A stretch of 42,131 bases of DNA. It comes from Terrimonas_A sp036262095 (GTDB taxonomy: Bacteria > Bacteroidota > Bacteroidia > Chitinophagales > Chitinophagaceae). The notes beneath the pieces were generated by a model. The model made no database searches. It was given only the letters and a program-made list of their open reading frames with translations, and was not told where the DNA came from. This document shows, in pieces, positions 24,509 to 32,866 of the stretch (positions are counted from its first letter, which is position 1; every line of letters starts with the position of its first letter). The translations under genes and the position numbers were made by a program. The stretch is from positions 1 to 42,131 of the forward strand of contig DATAJQ010000116.1 of assembly GCA_036262095.1 (NCBI GenBank). Reading direction: 5' to 3'.

Positions 24509-25229
24509 TGGTAACTATACGCAGATCAAGTGCATCATCGTAGATGATGAACCGATGGCAAGAGATGTGATCAGGAGGTATATTCAAAAAATTCCCAGCC
24601 TTAAGCTGGTGGGAGAGTTTGGAAATGCAATTGATGCCACCATCTTCCTGCAAGAACATCCGGTGGATACAATTTTTTTAGATATTAGGATGCCACAGCT
24701 AAGTGGTACTGAATTTATAAGAAGCCTGACAAACGTGCCCAGGATCATTTTTACAACGGCACATAAAGAGTATGCTTATGAAGGATTTGAATTGGATGTA
24801 GTCGATTATTTGCTGAAACCGATCCGTTTTGACCGCTTTTTAAGGGCTGTTAACAAGGCCTTCCCTCAAAGGCAGCAGGAGATTGAAACGCATGGCACGA
24901 TCGATGAAAACAAACCTGCTACATCTTTTATTTATTTGAGAGTAGACCGGAAGATGATTAAAGTGCTGCTTGATGATATACTATATATAGAAAGCGATAA
25001 GGACTATGTGAAAGTATTTACAGAAAAGGGATTTGTGATCACCCGTCAAACTATTGCCTCCGTTGAGGCCATGTTATCTGAAACCCGGTTTATAAGAATT
25101 CATCGGTCCTATATCGTCTCCCTGAATAAACTACGATCCTACACTACGGAAACAGTTGAGATTGGCAATAAAGAATTGCCAATTGGGAAATTGTACCGGA
25201 ACAACTTTCTGCGATTGCAGGAGGGTTGA
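24501..25229 (+). CDS. LytTR-family response regulator
   Basis: Response regulator of 242 residues starting at the ATG that overlaps the kinase stop. Receiver domain: acidic pair in IIVDDEPMARD (about 15-16), phospho-acceptor Asp in DTIFLDIRMPQLSG (about 61), switch Thr in IIFTTAH and Lys in YLLKPI. A LytTR DNA-binding domain follows (about 135-236), with ILYIESDKDYVKVFTEKG and FIRIHRSYIVSLNKL. Partner of the upstream kinase. The nearest downstream gene is a TonB-dependent receptor 51 bases on, a likely co-transcribed partner or target. Confidence 0.95.
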   Translation: MSNGNYTQIKCIIVDDEPMARDVIRRYIQKIPSLKLVGEFGNAIDATIFLQEHPVDTIFLDIRMPQLSGTEFIRSLTNVPRIIFTTAHKEYAYEGFELDVVDYLLKPIRFDRFLRAVNKAFPQRQQEIETHGTIDENKPATSFIYLRVDRKMIKVLLDDILYIESDKDYVKVFTEKGFVITRQTIASVEAMLSETRFIRIHRSYIVSLNKLRSYTTETVEIGNKELPIGKLYRNNFLRLQEG

Positions 25230-25280
25230 TCAACATCCATCCCAAACCTGATTCTTTTGTTGTTACCAAAACCTTATGTT

Positions 25281-27797
25281 ATGGAAAGATCCTTACTGTC
25301 CTTATTGTTGCTATTGCTCACCAACTTCGCCTTTTCGCAAAACCACGGCCTGGTGTCAGGAATGGTCACTGATAAGCTAACGGGTGAAGCTATACCTGGT
25401 GCTACAGTTTCAGTCAAAGGGGAGACCTACTCCGTTTTTACGAACAGCGAGGGGAAATTTACTTTACAGAAATTGAGTGCCAGCAGAATTGTGTTGAATA
25501 TTTCCCATATTGGCTATGAAGCGACGGAATTATCAGTAACCGTTATTGAGAGAGGGGTTACAACGGTGGACATTACCCTGAACAGAAGCGAAAGGGTGGG
25601 AAGTGAGGTTGTGATCACCGCTTCGAGGCGCCCCGAGAAGATCACCAATGCACCTGCTTCTATTCAGGTAATTGGAATAAAAGAACTGGAGCAATTCCCT
25701 GGCTCAAATGTGTATGAACTATTTTCCAAAGTACAGGGCGTGGAATATACACGGAACGGGGTGGCTGATATCACTTTCAATGCAAGAGGTTTTCATAGTG
25801 CTTTTAATAATAAGCTCCTTCAACTGGTGGATGGAAGAAATAGTTTTGCTTCGCTAAGCGGAGGTTTGCCTGTAATGAGTAGAGGGTCAACTATGAAAGA
25901 TGATATAGAGAAGATGGAGATTGCTTTAGGGCCGCAATCTGCCTTGTATGGCCCCAATGCCCATAATGCTGTGATCAATGTTATTACCAGGGATGCAAGG
26001 AAATACCCCGGTACAACACTGTCGATCAGTGCAGGCAGCCGTTACCAGTTTAGTGGCCGCATACGCCAGGCTGAGAAGATCAGCAACAAGTGGGCATATA
26101 AGCTGACCGGAGAGTATGCTACCGGAAAGGAATATACTTTTTATAACCGTGTTTACTTAAATAATGCAGACACAATTGGTATCCCGGAGCACAATGTGGA
26201 TTTCAATTTCCGGAATATACGCGGCGAAGCGAATCTTTATTATAGTTTAACCCCCAAAACAGATATTATCTTATCAGGAGGCACCAGCACAAACGATTGG
26301 ATACAGGTAACCACCGGAGGAAGGAACCAGATGAGAGGGTATGCGTATAGTTTTGTCCAGGCCCGGGTGGTACATCCCCGTTTCTTCATCACTGTTTACA
26401 ACACATGGGGATCAATCGGCACCTCTTATCCGATCGAAGCGTATACGACAGCCTTTTGGAACCTGACTCACCGGCAGCCAAACCCCGTATCGCCTGATTC
26501 GGCAGAAGTAATAGCATTGCGAGGGGTACAGTTTAAAGAGAAAGGCCAGCGAACAAATGCCGAAGCACAGTATAATTATACGTTTAAGCAAGCAAAGCTA
26601 TTTTTGGTTGCAGGATTGAATTTTCAGCAGGAGAGACCGAATGGATATGGGATCAACCTGGTCGACAGCTTTGAGAAAATAAATGTTATACAATACGGAG
26701 CTGTTGTTCAATTCGACAAATCATTGCCATGGAACATGCGTTTTATAAGTACAGTGCGATTTGACAGGCATGATAATTTTGGTAATTTCTTTTCTCCAAG
26801 GTTTGCTTTAGTAAAAAATATTGATGAGGGCAGCTTCAGGATTACATGGGGCCGCGCGATTGCCATGCCAAGCATTCTAAATCAGTATGCGGGAATCAAC
26901 CGGCTTCTTTTCGGCAACGGCGCAGGCATTAAATACATACGGAATAATGCCAAATTCAGTGATCCGGCATCCATATCTTATACAAATCCTTTAAAACCGG
27001 AACAGGTAAATACATGGGAATTGGGGTATAAAGGGGCAATAACAAGAAGGCTGTATGTTGATATTAACTACTACAATGGTGCCAGCAAAAATTTTATAAG
27101 CCCTGCGAGAACAGTGCAGGGGAGGGTTTTAACCGTCAATGGTATAAGTGTTACACATAACCCTGCTTTCGCCGGCAGCATTAGCAACGATACCTTGCGT
27201 GGCGCTTCTTTTTTAACCTTTTTTAATTATGCAGCGGTAAGGGAATATGGCCTGGATGCCGGCCTGAACTACAAGTTCAGCAGGTTTGTGAATGTTTGGG
27301 TCAGGTATTCCTGGTTTGGGTCAACCATTACAAAAAGGGATATGAAGAATGATGCCGACAGGGATCAATATATTTCCCTGGAAGAAACGAGTTTGAATGC
27401 ACCCGGAAACCGCGGAATGGTCTTACTGGATTTTCAAAACCTGTGTAAGGAAAAACTTTCTGTAAGCCTTACTACCCGTTATGTGCAGAAGTATGATTTC
27501 TACAGTGGCAGCCAAATCGGAACTGCTGCAGGTAAAGGCTCAAGAGGCAAAGTATATGTTGAATCCGGCGGGCAACCGCGTTGGGCGATGAAAAATTTTG
27601 ATTATGGGCCATTAGGCGGTTTCACCACAGTTGATCTGAGCGCAGGCTATAAAGTCAATCAAATGGTTACGGTGAACATGGGAGTTGTCAACCTGTTCAA
27701 TGTGGATCAAATTGAATTCGTAGGCTCTCCATCTATCGGGCGATTGCTTATGTGTGAAATAAAGATCAATGTGCCCAATACCAAAACGGCCAAATAG
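25281..27797 (+). CDS. TonB-dependent receptor (non-SusC)
   Basis: Outer-membrane TonB-dependent receptor of 838 residues. The ATG chosen gives the signal MERSLLSLLLLLLTNFAFSQ; upstream TTG codons are open but poor. A carboxypeptidase-regulatory-like domain (about 25-108, GMVTDKLTGEAIPGATVSVKG) precedes the plug (about 113-235: VVITASRRPEKITNAPAS, GFHSAFNNKLLQLVDGRN and ALGPQSALYGPNAHNAVINV) and the barrel. It lacks the SusC-specific features and has no SusD neighbour, so it is more like a siderophore, cobalamin or peptide receptor. It directly follows a LytS/LytTR system, which suggests regulated uptake of a specific ligand. Ligand unknown. It ends four bases from the convergent yjdM stop. 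Confidence 0.93.
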   Translation: MERSLLSLLLLLLTNFAFSQNHGLVSGMVTDKLTGEAIPGATVSVKGETYSVFTNSEGKFTLQKLSASRIVLNISHIGYEATELSVTVIERGVTTVDITLNRSERVGSEVVITASRRPEKITNAPASIQVIGIKELEQFPGSNVYELFSKVQGVEYTRNGVADITFNARGFHSAFNNKLLQLVDGRNSFASLSGGLPVMSRGSTMKDDIEKMEIALGPQSALYGPNAHNAVINVITRDARKYPGTTLSISAGSRYQFSGRIRQAEKISNKWAYKLTGEYATGKEYTFYNRVYLNNADTIGIPEHNVDFNFRNIRGEANLYYSLTPKTDIILSGGTSTNDWIQVTTGGRNQMRGYAYSFVQARVVHPRFFITVYNTWGSIGTSYPIEAYTTAFWNLTHRQPNPVSPDSAEVIALRGVQFKEKGQRTNAEAQYNYTFKQAKLFLVAGLNFQQERPNGYGINLVDSFEKINVIQYGAVVQFDKSLPWNMRFISTVRFDRHDNFGNFFSPRFALVKNIDEGSFRITWGRAIAMPSILNQYAGINRLLFGNGAGIKYIRNNAKFSDPASISYTNPLKPEQVNTWELGYKGAITRRLYVDINYYNGASKNFISPARTVQGRVLTVNGISVTHNPAFAGSISNDTLRGASFLTFFNYAAVREYGLDAGLNYKFSRFVNVWVRYSWFGSTITKRDMKNDADRDQYISLEETSLNAPGNRGMVLLDFQNLCKEKLSVSLTTRYVQKYDFYSGSQIGTAAGKGSRGKVYVESGGQPRWAMKNFDYGPLGGFTTVDLSAGYKVNQMVTVNMGVVNLFNVDQIEFVGSPSIGRLLMCEIKINVPNTKTAK

Positions 27798-27801
27798 CAG
27801 T

Positions 27802-28140
27802 TTATGCTTTCTTTACAAATTCAGACTTAAGCGCCATAGCGCCGAAGCCATCAATTTTGCAATCAATATTATGATCGCTATCCACCAAACGGATATTTTT
27901 TACTTTGGTCCCTGCTTTTATACTTTGAGACGAACCTCTTACGGGGAGGTTCTTTATCGTTACCACGGTGTCTCCATCCTGAAGGATATTGCCATTGCAA
28001 TCCTTTACAACGAATGTATCTGCATTTTCAACGGCTTCCTCGGGATTCCACTCATGCCCGCATTCCGGACACACAAGCAGGCTATCCATTTGATACGTGT
28101 AAGTTGATTTGCATACCGGGCATGGAGCGAGTTCACTCAT
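27802..28140 (-). CDS. yjdM: YjdM (PhnA-like) zinc-ribbon protein
   Basis: A 112-residue protein of the YjdM family, once called alkylphosphonate utilisation PhnA although no role in phosphonate use has been shown. An N-terminal zinc ribbon has two Cys pairs (PCPVCKS at about 7-10 and VCPECGHEW at about 24-27), and a C-terminal KOW/SH3-like beta domain contains DGDTVVTIKNLPVRGS, IKAGTKVKNIRLV and IDCKIDGFGAMALKSEFVKK. Length and all blocks match. Isolated gene; function unknown. Confidence 0.93.
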   Translation of the reverse strand: MSELAPCPVCKSTYTYQMDSLLVCPECGHEWNPEEAVENADTFVVKDCNGNILQDGDTVVTIKNLPVRGSSQSIKAGTKVKNIRLVDSDHNIDCKIDGFGAMALKSEFVKKA

Positions 28141-28162
28141 TTTAAAACAGGTTTTGTGGGCG

Positions 28163-28170
28163 CAAAGGTA
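28163..28170 (-). promoter_or_regulatory. Likely -7 box of yjdM
   Basis: On the minus strand this reads TACCTTTG, a perfect TAnnTTTG, 23 bases before the yjdM ATG. A TTTG at 28185-28188 is only 14 bases upstream, shorter than the usual spacer, so the -33 element is uncertain. Confidence 0.5.
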
Positions 28171-28249
28171 AAAAAAATATCAGGCAAAGCCTACACTTAA
28201 GAAAGCTTATCGCATTTAAAAGTGATGATTTTCAGATTTTATTATAGTC

Positions 28250-29431
28250 TTATTGGGATAGATGGGCCTGTTTTACAGGTCTGTACAGTATCCATACTTT
28301 AATTTTCAAAGCAATCCACCCCAGCAATGTATAAACCAACAGTAAAATGCACAGGTGTTTCATATAGGGAATGACAAGTGCTGCTGATCCCTTCTGGATC
28401 AATAAAATTTTAAATGCTTCCAGGAACGGCGAGAGCGGTATAATGTCGGCCAGGAACTGTACAAATCCCGGCATCGCATTTGACGGCCATGTAAAGCCGC
28501 TGATGATAAATGCCGGTGAAGCCAGTACCATTAATATTTGTGTAGCCTTTAAGGCATCCGGGATGAGAATGCTGATAAACACTCCCAGGAATGAAGCGCT
28601 TCCTACAAATAAAGCCGTAAGCAACATAAAATGTAAAATGCCTTCGGGCAGAGGCACGCGGAACACGATGTGCATACAATAATAAAAAGCGACAATGAGA
28701 ACAGAGAACACCCAAACAGGGATTACTTTAATAAGCATAATAGGGAATGCCCATTTCCGTATGGACCGGTATTCCGATACAAAAGAACCCCGCTGGAACT
28801 CCGCCGCAAAGCTCACTGCCATAGCCAATAAAATAACCTGTTGCAATACCACGGCCAGCATTGCCGGCCACATAAAAATGAGATAGTTGCTGGTGGTATT
28901 AAAAAGGGTGATATAATTGGTCTTGAATGGTTCGTACTGCCTGGCTGCCTGTGTTGGGTTCATACCCATTTTCTGAAGCCCTTTCATAGCTGCTCCTGCT
29001 GAAAACGTGCCGATGGTCATTTGTAATGCTTTGCTGGCAAAATTGCCCGTCATCATATTCCCTGTGTTTACATATACATTGATCTCGGGATATCTTTTTT
29101 GAAGCATGGCCGCTTCAAACCTATCAGGGATCATTACCACTGCTGCAGCTTCCAGGCGGCTTACTTCATCTTTTATATTGGCTGGTTCCTGCAGGTAGCG
29201 AAGTACTTTTATATTTTTATTGTCTTCCAGCATTGATACCAACTGGTTGGAGAGCGGGGTATTGTCCTGGTCAATTACAATAACAGGGATATTCTCCACT
29301 TTACCGCTTTTATAAACAGAGCCCAGCAAAATAGCATATAAAACAGGTGCTAAAAAAAATACTGACCGCAAAGTGGAATTGCTGATAAAAAGTTTGAATT
29401 CGCGTTTCAGCAGTCGGAAAAATTCTTTCAT
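28250..29431 (-). CDS. ABC-2 type transporter permease
   Basis: Inner-membrane permease of 393 residues of the ABC-2 type (YhhJ/YbhR-like). There is one N-terminal membrane helix (about 22-40), a large extracytoplasmic domain (about 45-180, NIPVIVIDQDNTPLSNQLV) and five C-terminal helices, with the hallmark FIISGFTWPSNAMPGFVQFLADIIPLSPF read in parts. It is last in a TolC / fusion protein / permease set, four bases after the fusion protein stop. No ATP-binding subunit and no second permease are encoded here, so the ATPase must come from elsewhere. Substrate unknown; relatives export drugs or lipophilic compounds. Confidence 0.9.
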   Translation of the reverse strand: MKEFFRLLKREFKLFISNSTLRSVFFLAPVLYAILLGSVYKSGKVENIPVIVIDQDNTPLSNQLVSMLEDNKNIKVLRYLQEPANIKDEVSRLEAAAVVMIPDRFEAAMLQKRYPEINVYVNTGNMMTGNFASKALQMTIGTFSAGAAMKGLQKMGMNPTQAARQYEPFKTNYITLFNTTSNYLIFMWPAMLAVVLQQVILLAMAVSFAAEFQRGSFVSEYRSIRKWAFPIMLIKVIPVWVFSVLIVAFYYCMHIVFRVPLPEGILHFMLLTALFVGSASFLGVFISILIPDALKATQILMVLASPAFIISGFTWPSNAMPGFVQFLADIIPLSPFLEAFKILLIQKGSAALVIPYMKHLCILLLVYTLLGWIALKIKVWILYRPVKQAHLSQ

Positions 29432-29435
29432 ACAA

Positions 29436-30395
29436 TTACTGTTTCAGGAACACGTTTGCATTTACCAGGATGTCTTTGGCCTTGTTCATGTCTTTTGGCT
29501 GCACTTTGATTTCATAAACAGCATCCTGCAACTGGTAATCAGGATAAGCAGTAGTAATATCGGCATAACGTGTTAGCTGCTTGATGTAATAGATCGTTCC
29601 TTCTATTTCGTCTTTATTATAAACTACCTGCAGTTTTACATCCTGCCCTTTTTTATACTTTCCTATTTTGCTCTCGGGTACTGTGAACCGGAAATAGGTA
29701 CTGCCGGGCAGGTATCCGTTGAATAGTGCAAAGCCGGCAGTGGTCAGCTCTCCCGTGTTCAGGCTGATGGTTTCCACTTCCATATCGTTGGTGGCAATTA
29801 TATACCGTTCGGAATAAGCAACATTGGCCTCCTGTAAAGCACCTTTGGCCTGTGAAGCCTGCCCTGCAGCCATGGCCAGTTTTTCTGCACGGGTCCCTCT
29901 TCTTACGTCATTCAGCTCTGCTGCAACTGCATCGTATTGCGCTTTGGCGCCCTGAACTTTGGCGTATATTTCATCATAAGCCTGTGGTGACATCAGGCTG
30001 TCTTTATACATATTGGAAGCCCGTTCAAATGATTTTTTTGCAAACTCATATTGTTCCTTGAGCCCGTTATATTTAGCCTGCAATTGTTTCAGTTGATCGG
30101 ATGTAGCTCCATTCCGGGCCATTTGCTCCTGGGCTGATGCAGCGCTTACTGCACCCTGTGCCTGTGCAATTTTTGCAGACACTTCAGGCACGTCCAGCAA
30201 AGCCAGCGTATCCCCTTTTTTCACTGTTTGCCCTTCCTTTATATAGATATTCAAAATGCGGCCGGTTACTTTGGGTGCAAAGGAAATAATCTCTTTCTGG
30301 GTTTTCCCTTCAAAAGAATCGGGTTGTTCTTTTTTTCCTCCACAGCTTACCAGTAGCAGCAGGCCTGCGAATGTGATATAACGATTGGCTTTCAT
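29436..30395 (-). CDS. HlyD-type periplasmic membrane fusion lipoprotein
   Basis: Membrane fusion protein that links the ABC permease to the TolC channel. It has 319 residues from the ATG giving the lipoprotein signal MKANRYITFAGLLLLVSC (Cys 18); an earlier in-frame ATG adds nine residues that fit poorly. Domains: barrel-sandwich half (ILNIYIKEGQTVKKGDTLALLD, in parts), an alpha-helical hairpin with Gln/Ala-rich coiled coil (about 75-185), then the second half and a beta-barrel (LNTGELTTAGFALFNG and KYKKGQDVKLQVVY). Middle gene of the efflux operon. Confidence 0.93.
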   Translation of the reverse strand: MKANRYITFAGLLLLVSCGGKKEQPDSFEGKTQKEIISFAPKVTGRILNIYIKEGQTVKKGDTLALLDVPEVSAKIAQAQGAVSAASAQEQMARNGATSDQLKQLQAKYNGLKEQYEFAKKSFERASNMYKDSLMSPQAYDEIYAKVQGAKAQYDAVAAELNDVRRGTRAEKLAMAAGQASQAKGALQEANVAYSERYIIATNDMEVETISLNTGELTTAGFALFNGYLPGSTYFRFTVPESKIGKYKKGQDVKLQVVYNKDEIEGTIYYIKQLTRYADITTAYPDYQLQDAVYEIKVQPKDMNKAKDILVNANVFLKQ

Positions 30396-30450
30396 TTTAT
30401 ACTTGTAAATGTTATTAATCATTTTAGTATCCGGTTCTGAAGATGATGCA

Positions 30451-31854
30451 TCAATATAATCTTGTCAGATCCAGCTCCTGGGTTGACCTCATCAATTCAA
30501 TAGCGGCCCGGCGCTGATTGAAAATAGCGTTTTGATATTCCAGTTCTGCAGCTACCAGGTCATTCTCTGCATCTATCAGTTGAGTAGATTTTGCAAGCCC
30601 GTACCGGAATTCTTTTTCAGCCTGTGTGAGGGCATTTTGAGCCAGCTCTTTTTGTTTTTTCTTTAATAAGATCTGGGAGTTGGAAATATCATAATTGGAT
30701 TGGTTGTTGGCCTGGTTAAGGGTTAGTTTACGCAAAGCGTCTTCTTTTTGATTTTGTAAAAGCTCCCTGTCTATCTGTGCCTGCTGGATGGCATATTTCC
30801 CCTGCCTGCCGTCAAAAACCTCCCATTTAAATCCAACCCCTGCGGTAAAAAATGGAAAGATGTTCAGATTGGAAGGGCGCCAATCCAGTTTCCTGCCGGG
30901 GTAATTCATAGAGGGAATAGGCGGAATAATATTTTCTGAGGATTTGATCCTGGTGTTATAATGACCGATATAAGCTGTTGAAGCCATCAACTGCACCTTT
31001 GGGATCCACCATGTCTTTTCAGCTTTTATTTTAAAACCGGCGGCATTGATACCATGATTGAGCGCTCTGATCTCCGCACGCTCTTCTATTGTTTTTTGAG
31101 GTAAGAGAGAAGAGATCGGCTCCAAAGAGGGTGTTATCAACCGAAGCCGGCTTTTGTCAACACCGGTAAGCACTTCAAGCTGTGTTAACAGTAGCTCTTT
31201 CATTCCTTCATATTCAGCCACTTTAGCATCTAGCGTGGCCTGAGTCAGTTCAATTTTTTTATGATCATAAGGAGTGATCAATCCATAGCCCAACGCTTTG
31301 TCTGCTGTTTTGCGATATGCATCCAACCTTTTTTTTGCTTCGTCGAGCAGTTTTCCTGATTGGTGCACCAGGGCCAATTGATCATAAGCTTTGGAAAGAG
31401 TGGCGATCACTTCGTCCCTGTTTTTTTCTAATAGAACAGTTTCCGATTGTTTTTTTTCTTCCAGCGCTTTTTTAAGCTGATTTACTTTTCCACCCGAGTA
31501 TAAAAGCATTTTTGCATCTGCTTTTGCCTGCCCCGAAAACCCCGAAGCATTGATATTACCGGACTTGATCTCGGGAATGCTTAAAAAAGGCTCGAGATTT
31601 ATTTCGGGAGAACGGAGATGTGCAGTAGCATTCATATAACCCGTCATTCCGCTTACTTCAAGTGTCGGCAAAAAAGCGTCTTTCAGCCTTTGATGATCGA
31701 GATCGGTGGTCTTGTTTTTGGTAAGCTGCATTTTAAGATCAGCATCTCTTGCCATTGCACTGTCTAAAAGTTCTTTAAAGCCGGGTACTGTTTGGGCATG
31801 GCTATTAAAACAGGAAACCATCAAAAGCAGCAGAAAAGGCAGAATATTTTTCAT
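30451..31854 (-). CDS. TolC family outer-membrane efflux protein
   Basis: Outer-membrane channel component of 467 residues with signal peptide MKNILPFLLLLMVSCFNSHAQ. The two repeated OEP domains are visible: long helices with the N-terminal repeat (FKELLDSAMARDADLKMQ, then DHQRLKDAFLPTLEVSG) and the second (LTQAEKEFRYGLAKSTQLID, then LVAAELEYQNAIFNQRRAAIELMRS). First gene of the efflux operon, with 55 bases to the fusion protein. Divergent from the HMA-AraC regulator across a 377-base gap. Confidence 0.94.
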   Translation of the reverse strand: MKNILPFLLLLMVSCFNSHAQTVPGFKELLDSAMARDADLKMQLTKNKTTDLDHQRLKDAFLPTLEVSGMTGYMNATAHLRSPEINLEPFLSIPEIKSGNINASGFSGQAKADAKMLLYSGGKVNQLKKALEEKKQSETVLLEKNRDEVIATLSKAYDQLALVHQSGKLLDEAKKRLDAYRKTADKALGYGLITPYDHKKIELTQATLDAKVAEYEGMKELLLTQLEVLTGVDKSRLRLITPSLEPISSLLPQKTIEERAEIRALNHGINAAGFKIKAEKTWWIPKVQLMASTAYIGHYNTRIKSSENIIPPIPSMNYPGRKLDWRPSNLNIFPFFTAGVGFKWEVFDGRQGKYAIQQAQIDRELLQNQKEDALRKLTLNQANNQSNYDISNSQILLKKKQKELAQNALTQAEKEFRYGLAKSTQLIDAENDLVAAELEYQNAIFNQRRAAIELMRSTQELDLTRLY

Positions 31855-32231
31855 AAAGAAAAAATATTTACACTGTTTAGAACTTATGGTATTTACAGGT
31901 TGTTGGCCTATCAGGATGGCACAAACCCTATAGTAGGGCTGTGTATAGATGCAGGCAATGAACGGTTAAGTAAATGAAGATTCTTGCAGGTTGAAGGAGT
32001 TGACTGCTGTTCAATAAGCAATGACAGCATTGATTGCAGCGTTCTTTTCATTTTTGATAAGGGTTAGAGTTATAAGGTCTTTTGAATATATGAATTTTTA
32101 AGCAATTCCGGATACCCAGGAGTAATAAATCCTTTATTTTTTATTGCAGTTTCAGCCGTGGAAAGGCGGAATATTTCCACGTACTTTGTTATCATTTTAA
32201 ATGATCATCCTTCAATGAAAGAAACTATACT
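31855..32231. other. Divergent intergenic region, tolC-like operon and metal regulator
   Basis: This gap holds the promoters of both flanking transcripts. I see no gene in it. The only clear structure is at its right end: a dyad at 32157-32181, TACTTTG at 32182-32188 and a short palindrome at 32191-32205. A weak CCCTA-TAG-TAGGG dyad lies near 31926. Confidence 0.6.
32157..32205 (+). promoter_or_regulatory. Operator-like dyads at the HMA-AraC promoter
   Basis: CGTGGAAA-N9-TTTCCACG (32157-32181, perfect 8-bp arms) abuts TACTTTG (32182-32188), which resembles the ACTTTG boxes before copA and the small HMA genes. ATCATTT-T-AAATGAT (32191-32205) follows. The start codon is 26 bases further on. 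Probably promoter plus operator of the regulator gene; the binding protein is unknown. Confidence 0.45.
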
Positions 32232-32795
32232 ATGTCCACACTGTTCATAAAAAATATGGTTTGCAACCGCTGCATATCGGCGGTGGAAAATGAAATAAAA
32301 AAACTGCGAGTACCCGTCAAAACTGTAAAATTGGGCGAAGCAGAACTTGAAAAAGACCTCAACCCGGAGGAAAAAGCCAAACTGCAAACAGCTTTGACTG
32401 CTTTGGGGTTTGAGCTCATTGATGATAAAAAAGGGCGTATCATCGAAAAGATCAAGAATGTTATCATCGACATGATACATCACCAGGATTATGATGGTAA
32501 AACCAACCTGTCAGATATATTGAGTAAAAAGCTGAACCATGATTATAACTACCTGTCCAATCTTTTTTCCGATGTGGAAGGTTCTACCATTGAGAAATAC
32601 TTTATCGCTCAAAAAATTGAGAAAGTAAAGGAACTGCTGGTTTATGATGAGTTGTCGCTGAGCGAGATCGCTTTCAAGCTCAATTACTCCAGTGTTGCTT
32701 ACCTGAGCAACCAGTTCAAAAAAGTTACCGGCTTAACCCCCAGTCATTTTAAACAGATCAGGGAAGAGAAGAGAAAACCGCTGGATAAGGTGTAA
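32232..32795 (+). CDS. AraC-type regulator with HMA-like N-terminus (metal sensor)
   Basis: A 187-residue one-component regulator. Residues 1-65 have the order and length of a heavy-metal-associated domain (TLFIKNMVCNRCISAVEN, with Cys 11 and Cys 14, and a final LTALGFELIDD). Residues about 85-180 are an AraC-type double helix-turn-helix (LSLSEIAFKLNYSSVAYLSNQFKKVTG in parts, then LTPSHFKQIREEKR). No other ligand domain is present. The simplest reading is that metal, most likely Cu(I), binds the CxxC loop and alters DNA binding. It stands 71 bases before copA on the same strand, and the copA upstream region begins at its stop codon. Confidence 0.88.
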   Translation: MSTLFIKNMVCNRCISAVENEIKKLRVPVKTVKLGEAELEKDLNPEEKAKLQTALTALGFELIDDKKGRIIEKIKNVIIDMIHHQDYDGKTNLSDILSKKLNHDYNYLSNLFSDVEGSTIEKYFIAQKIEKVKELLVYDELSLSEIAFKLNYSSVAYLSNQFKKVTGLTPSHFKQIREEKRKPLDKV

Positions 32796-32855
32796 ATCTT
32801 ACAAACCTATTCCATAATTCCATAATAGTTAACCTTGGTATAAGTGCCAACTTTG
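32792..32855 (+). promoter_or_regulatory. Two-part promoter element of copA
   Basis: GTAAATCTTACAAA (32792-32805), containing the dyad GTAA-N3-TTAC and the stop codon of the upstream gene, is followed 42 bases later by CAACTTTGCAT, whose CAACTTTG (32848-32855) fits a -7 box. There is no TTG at the -33 position, as expected of an activator-dependent promoter. The same arrangement precedes the small HMA genes. Confidence 0.6.
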
Positions 32856-32866
32856 CATAGAAAATT

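Noticed and set aside
31922..31958. Possible minus-strand promoter for the TolC operon (CAAACCCTA and CAA)
   Set aside because: The -7 match has one base too many and the spacer to the CAA is about 25 bases, outside the usual range.
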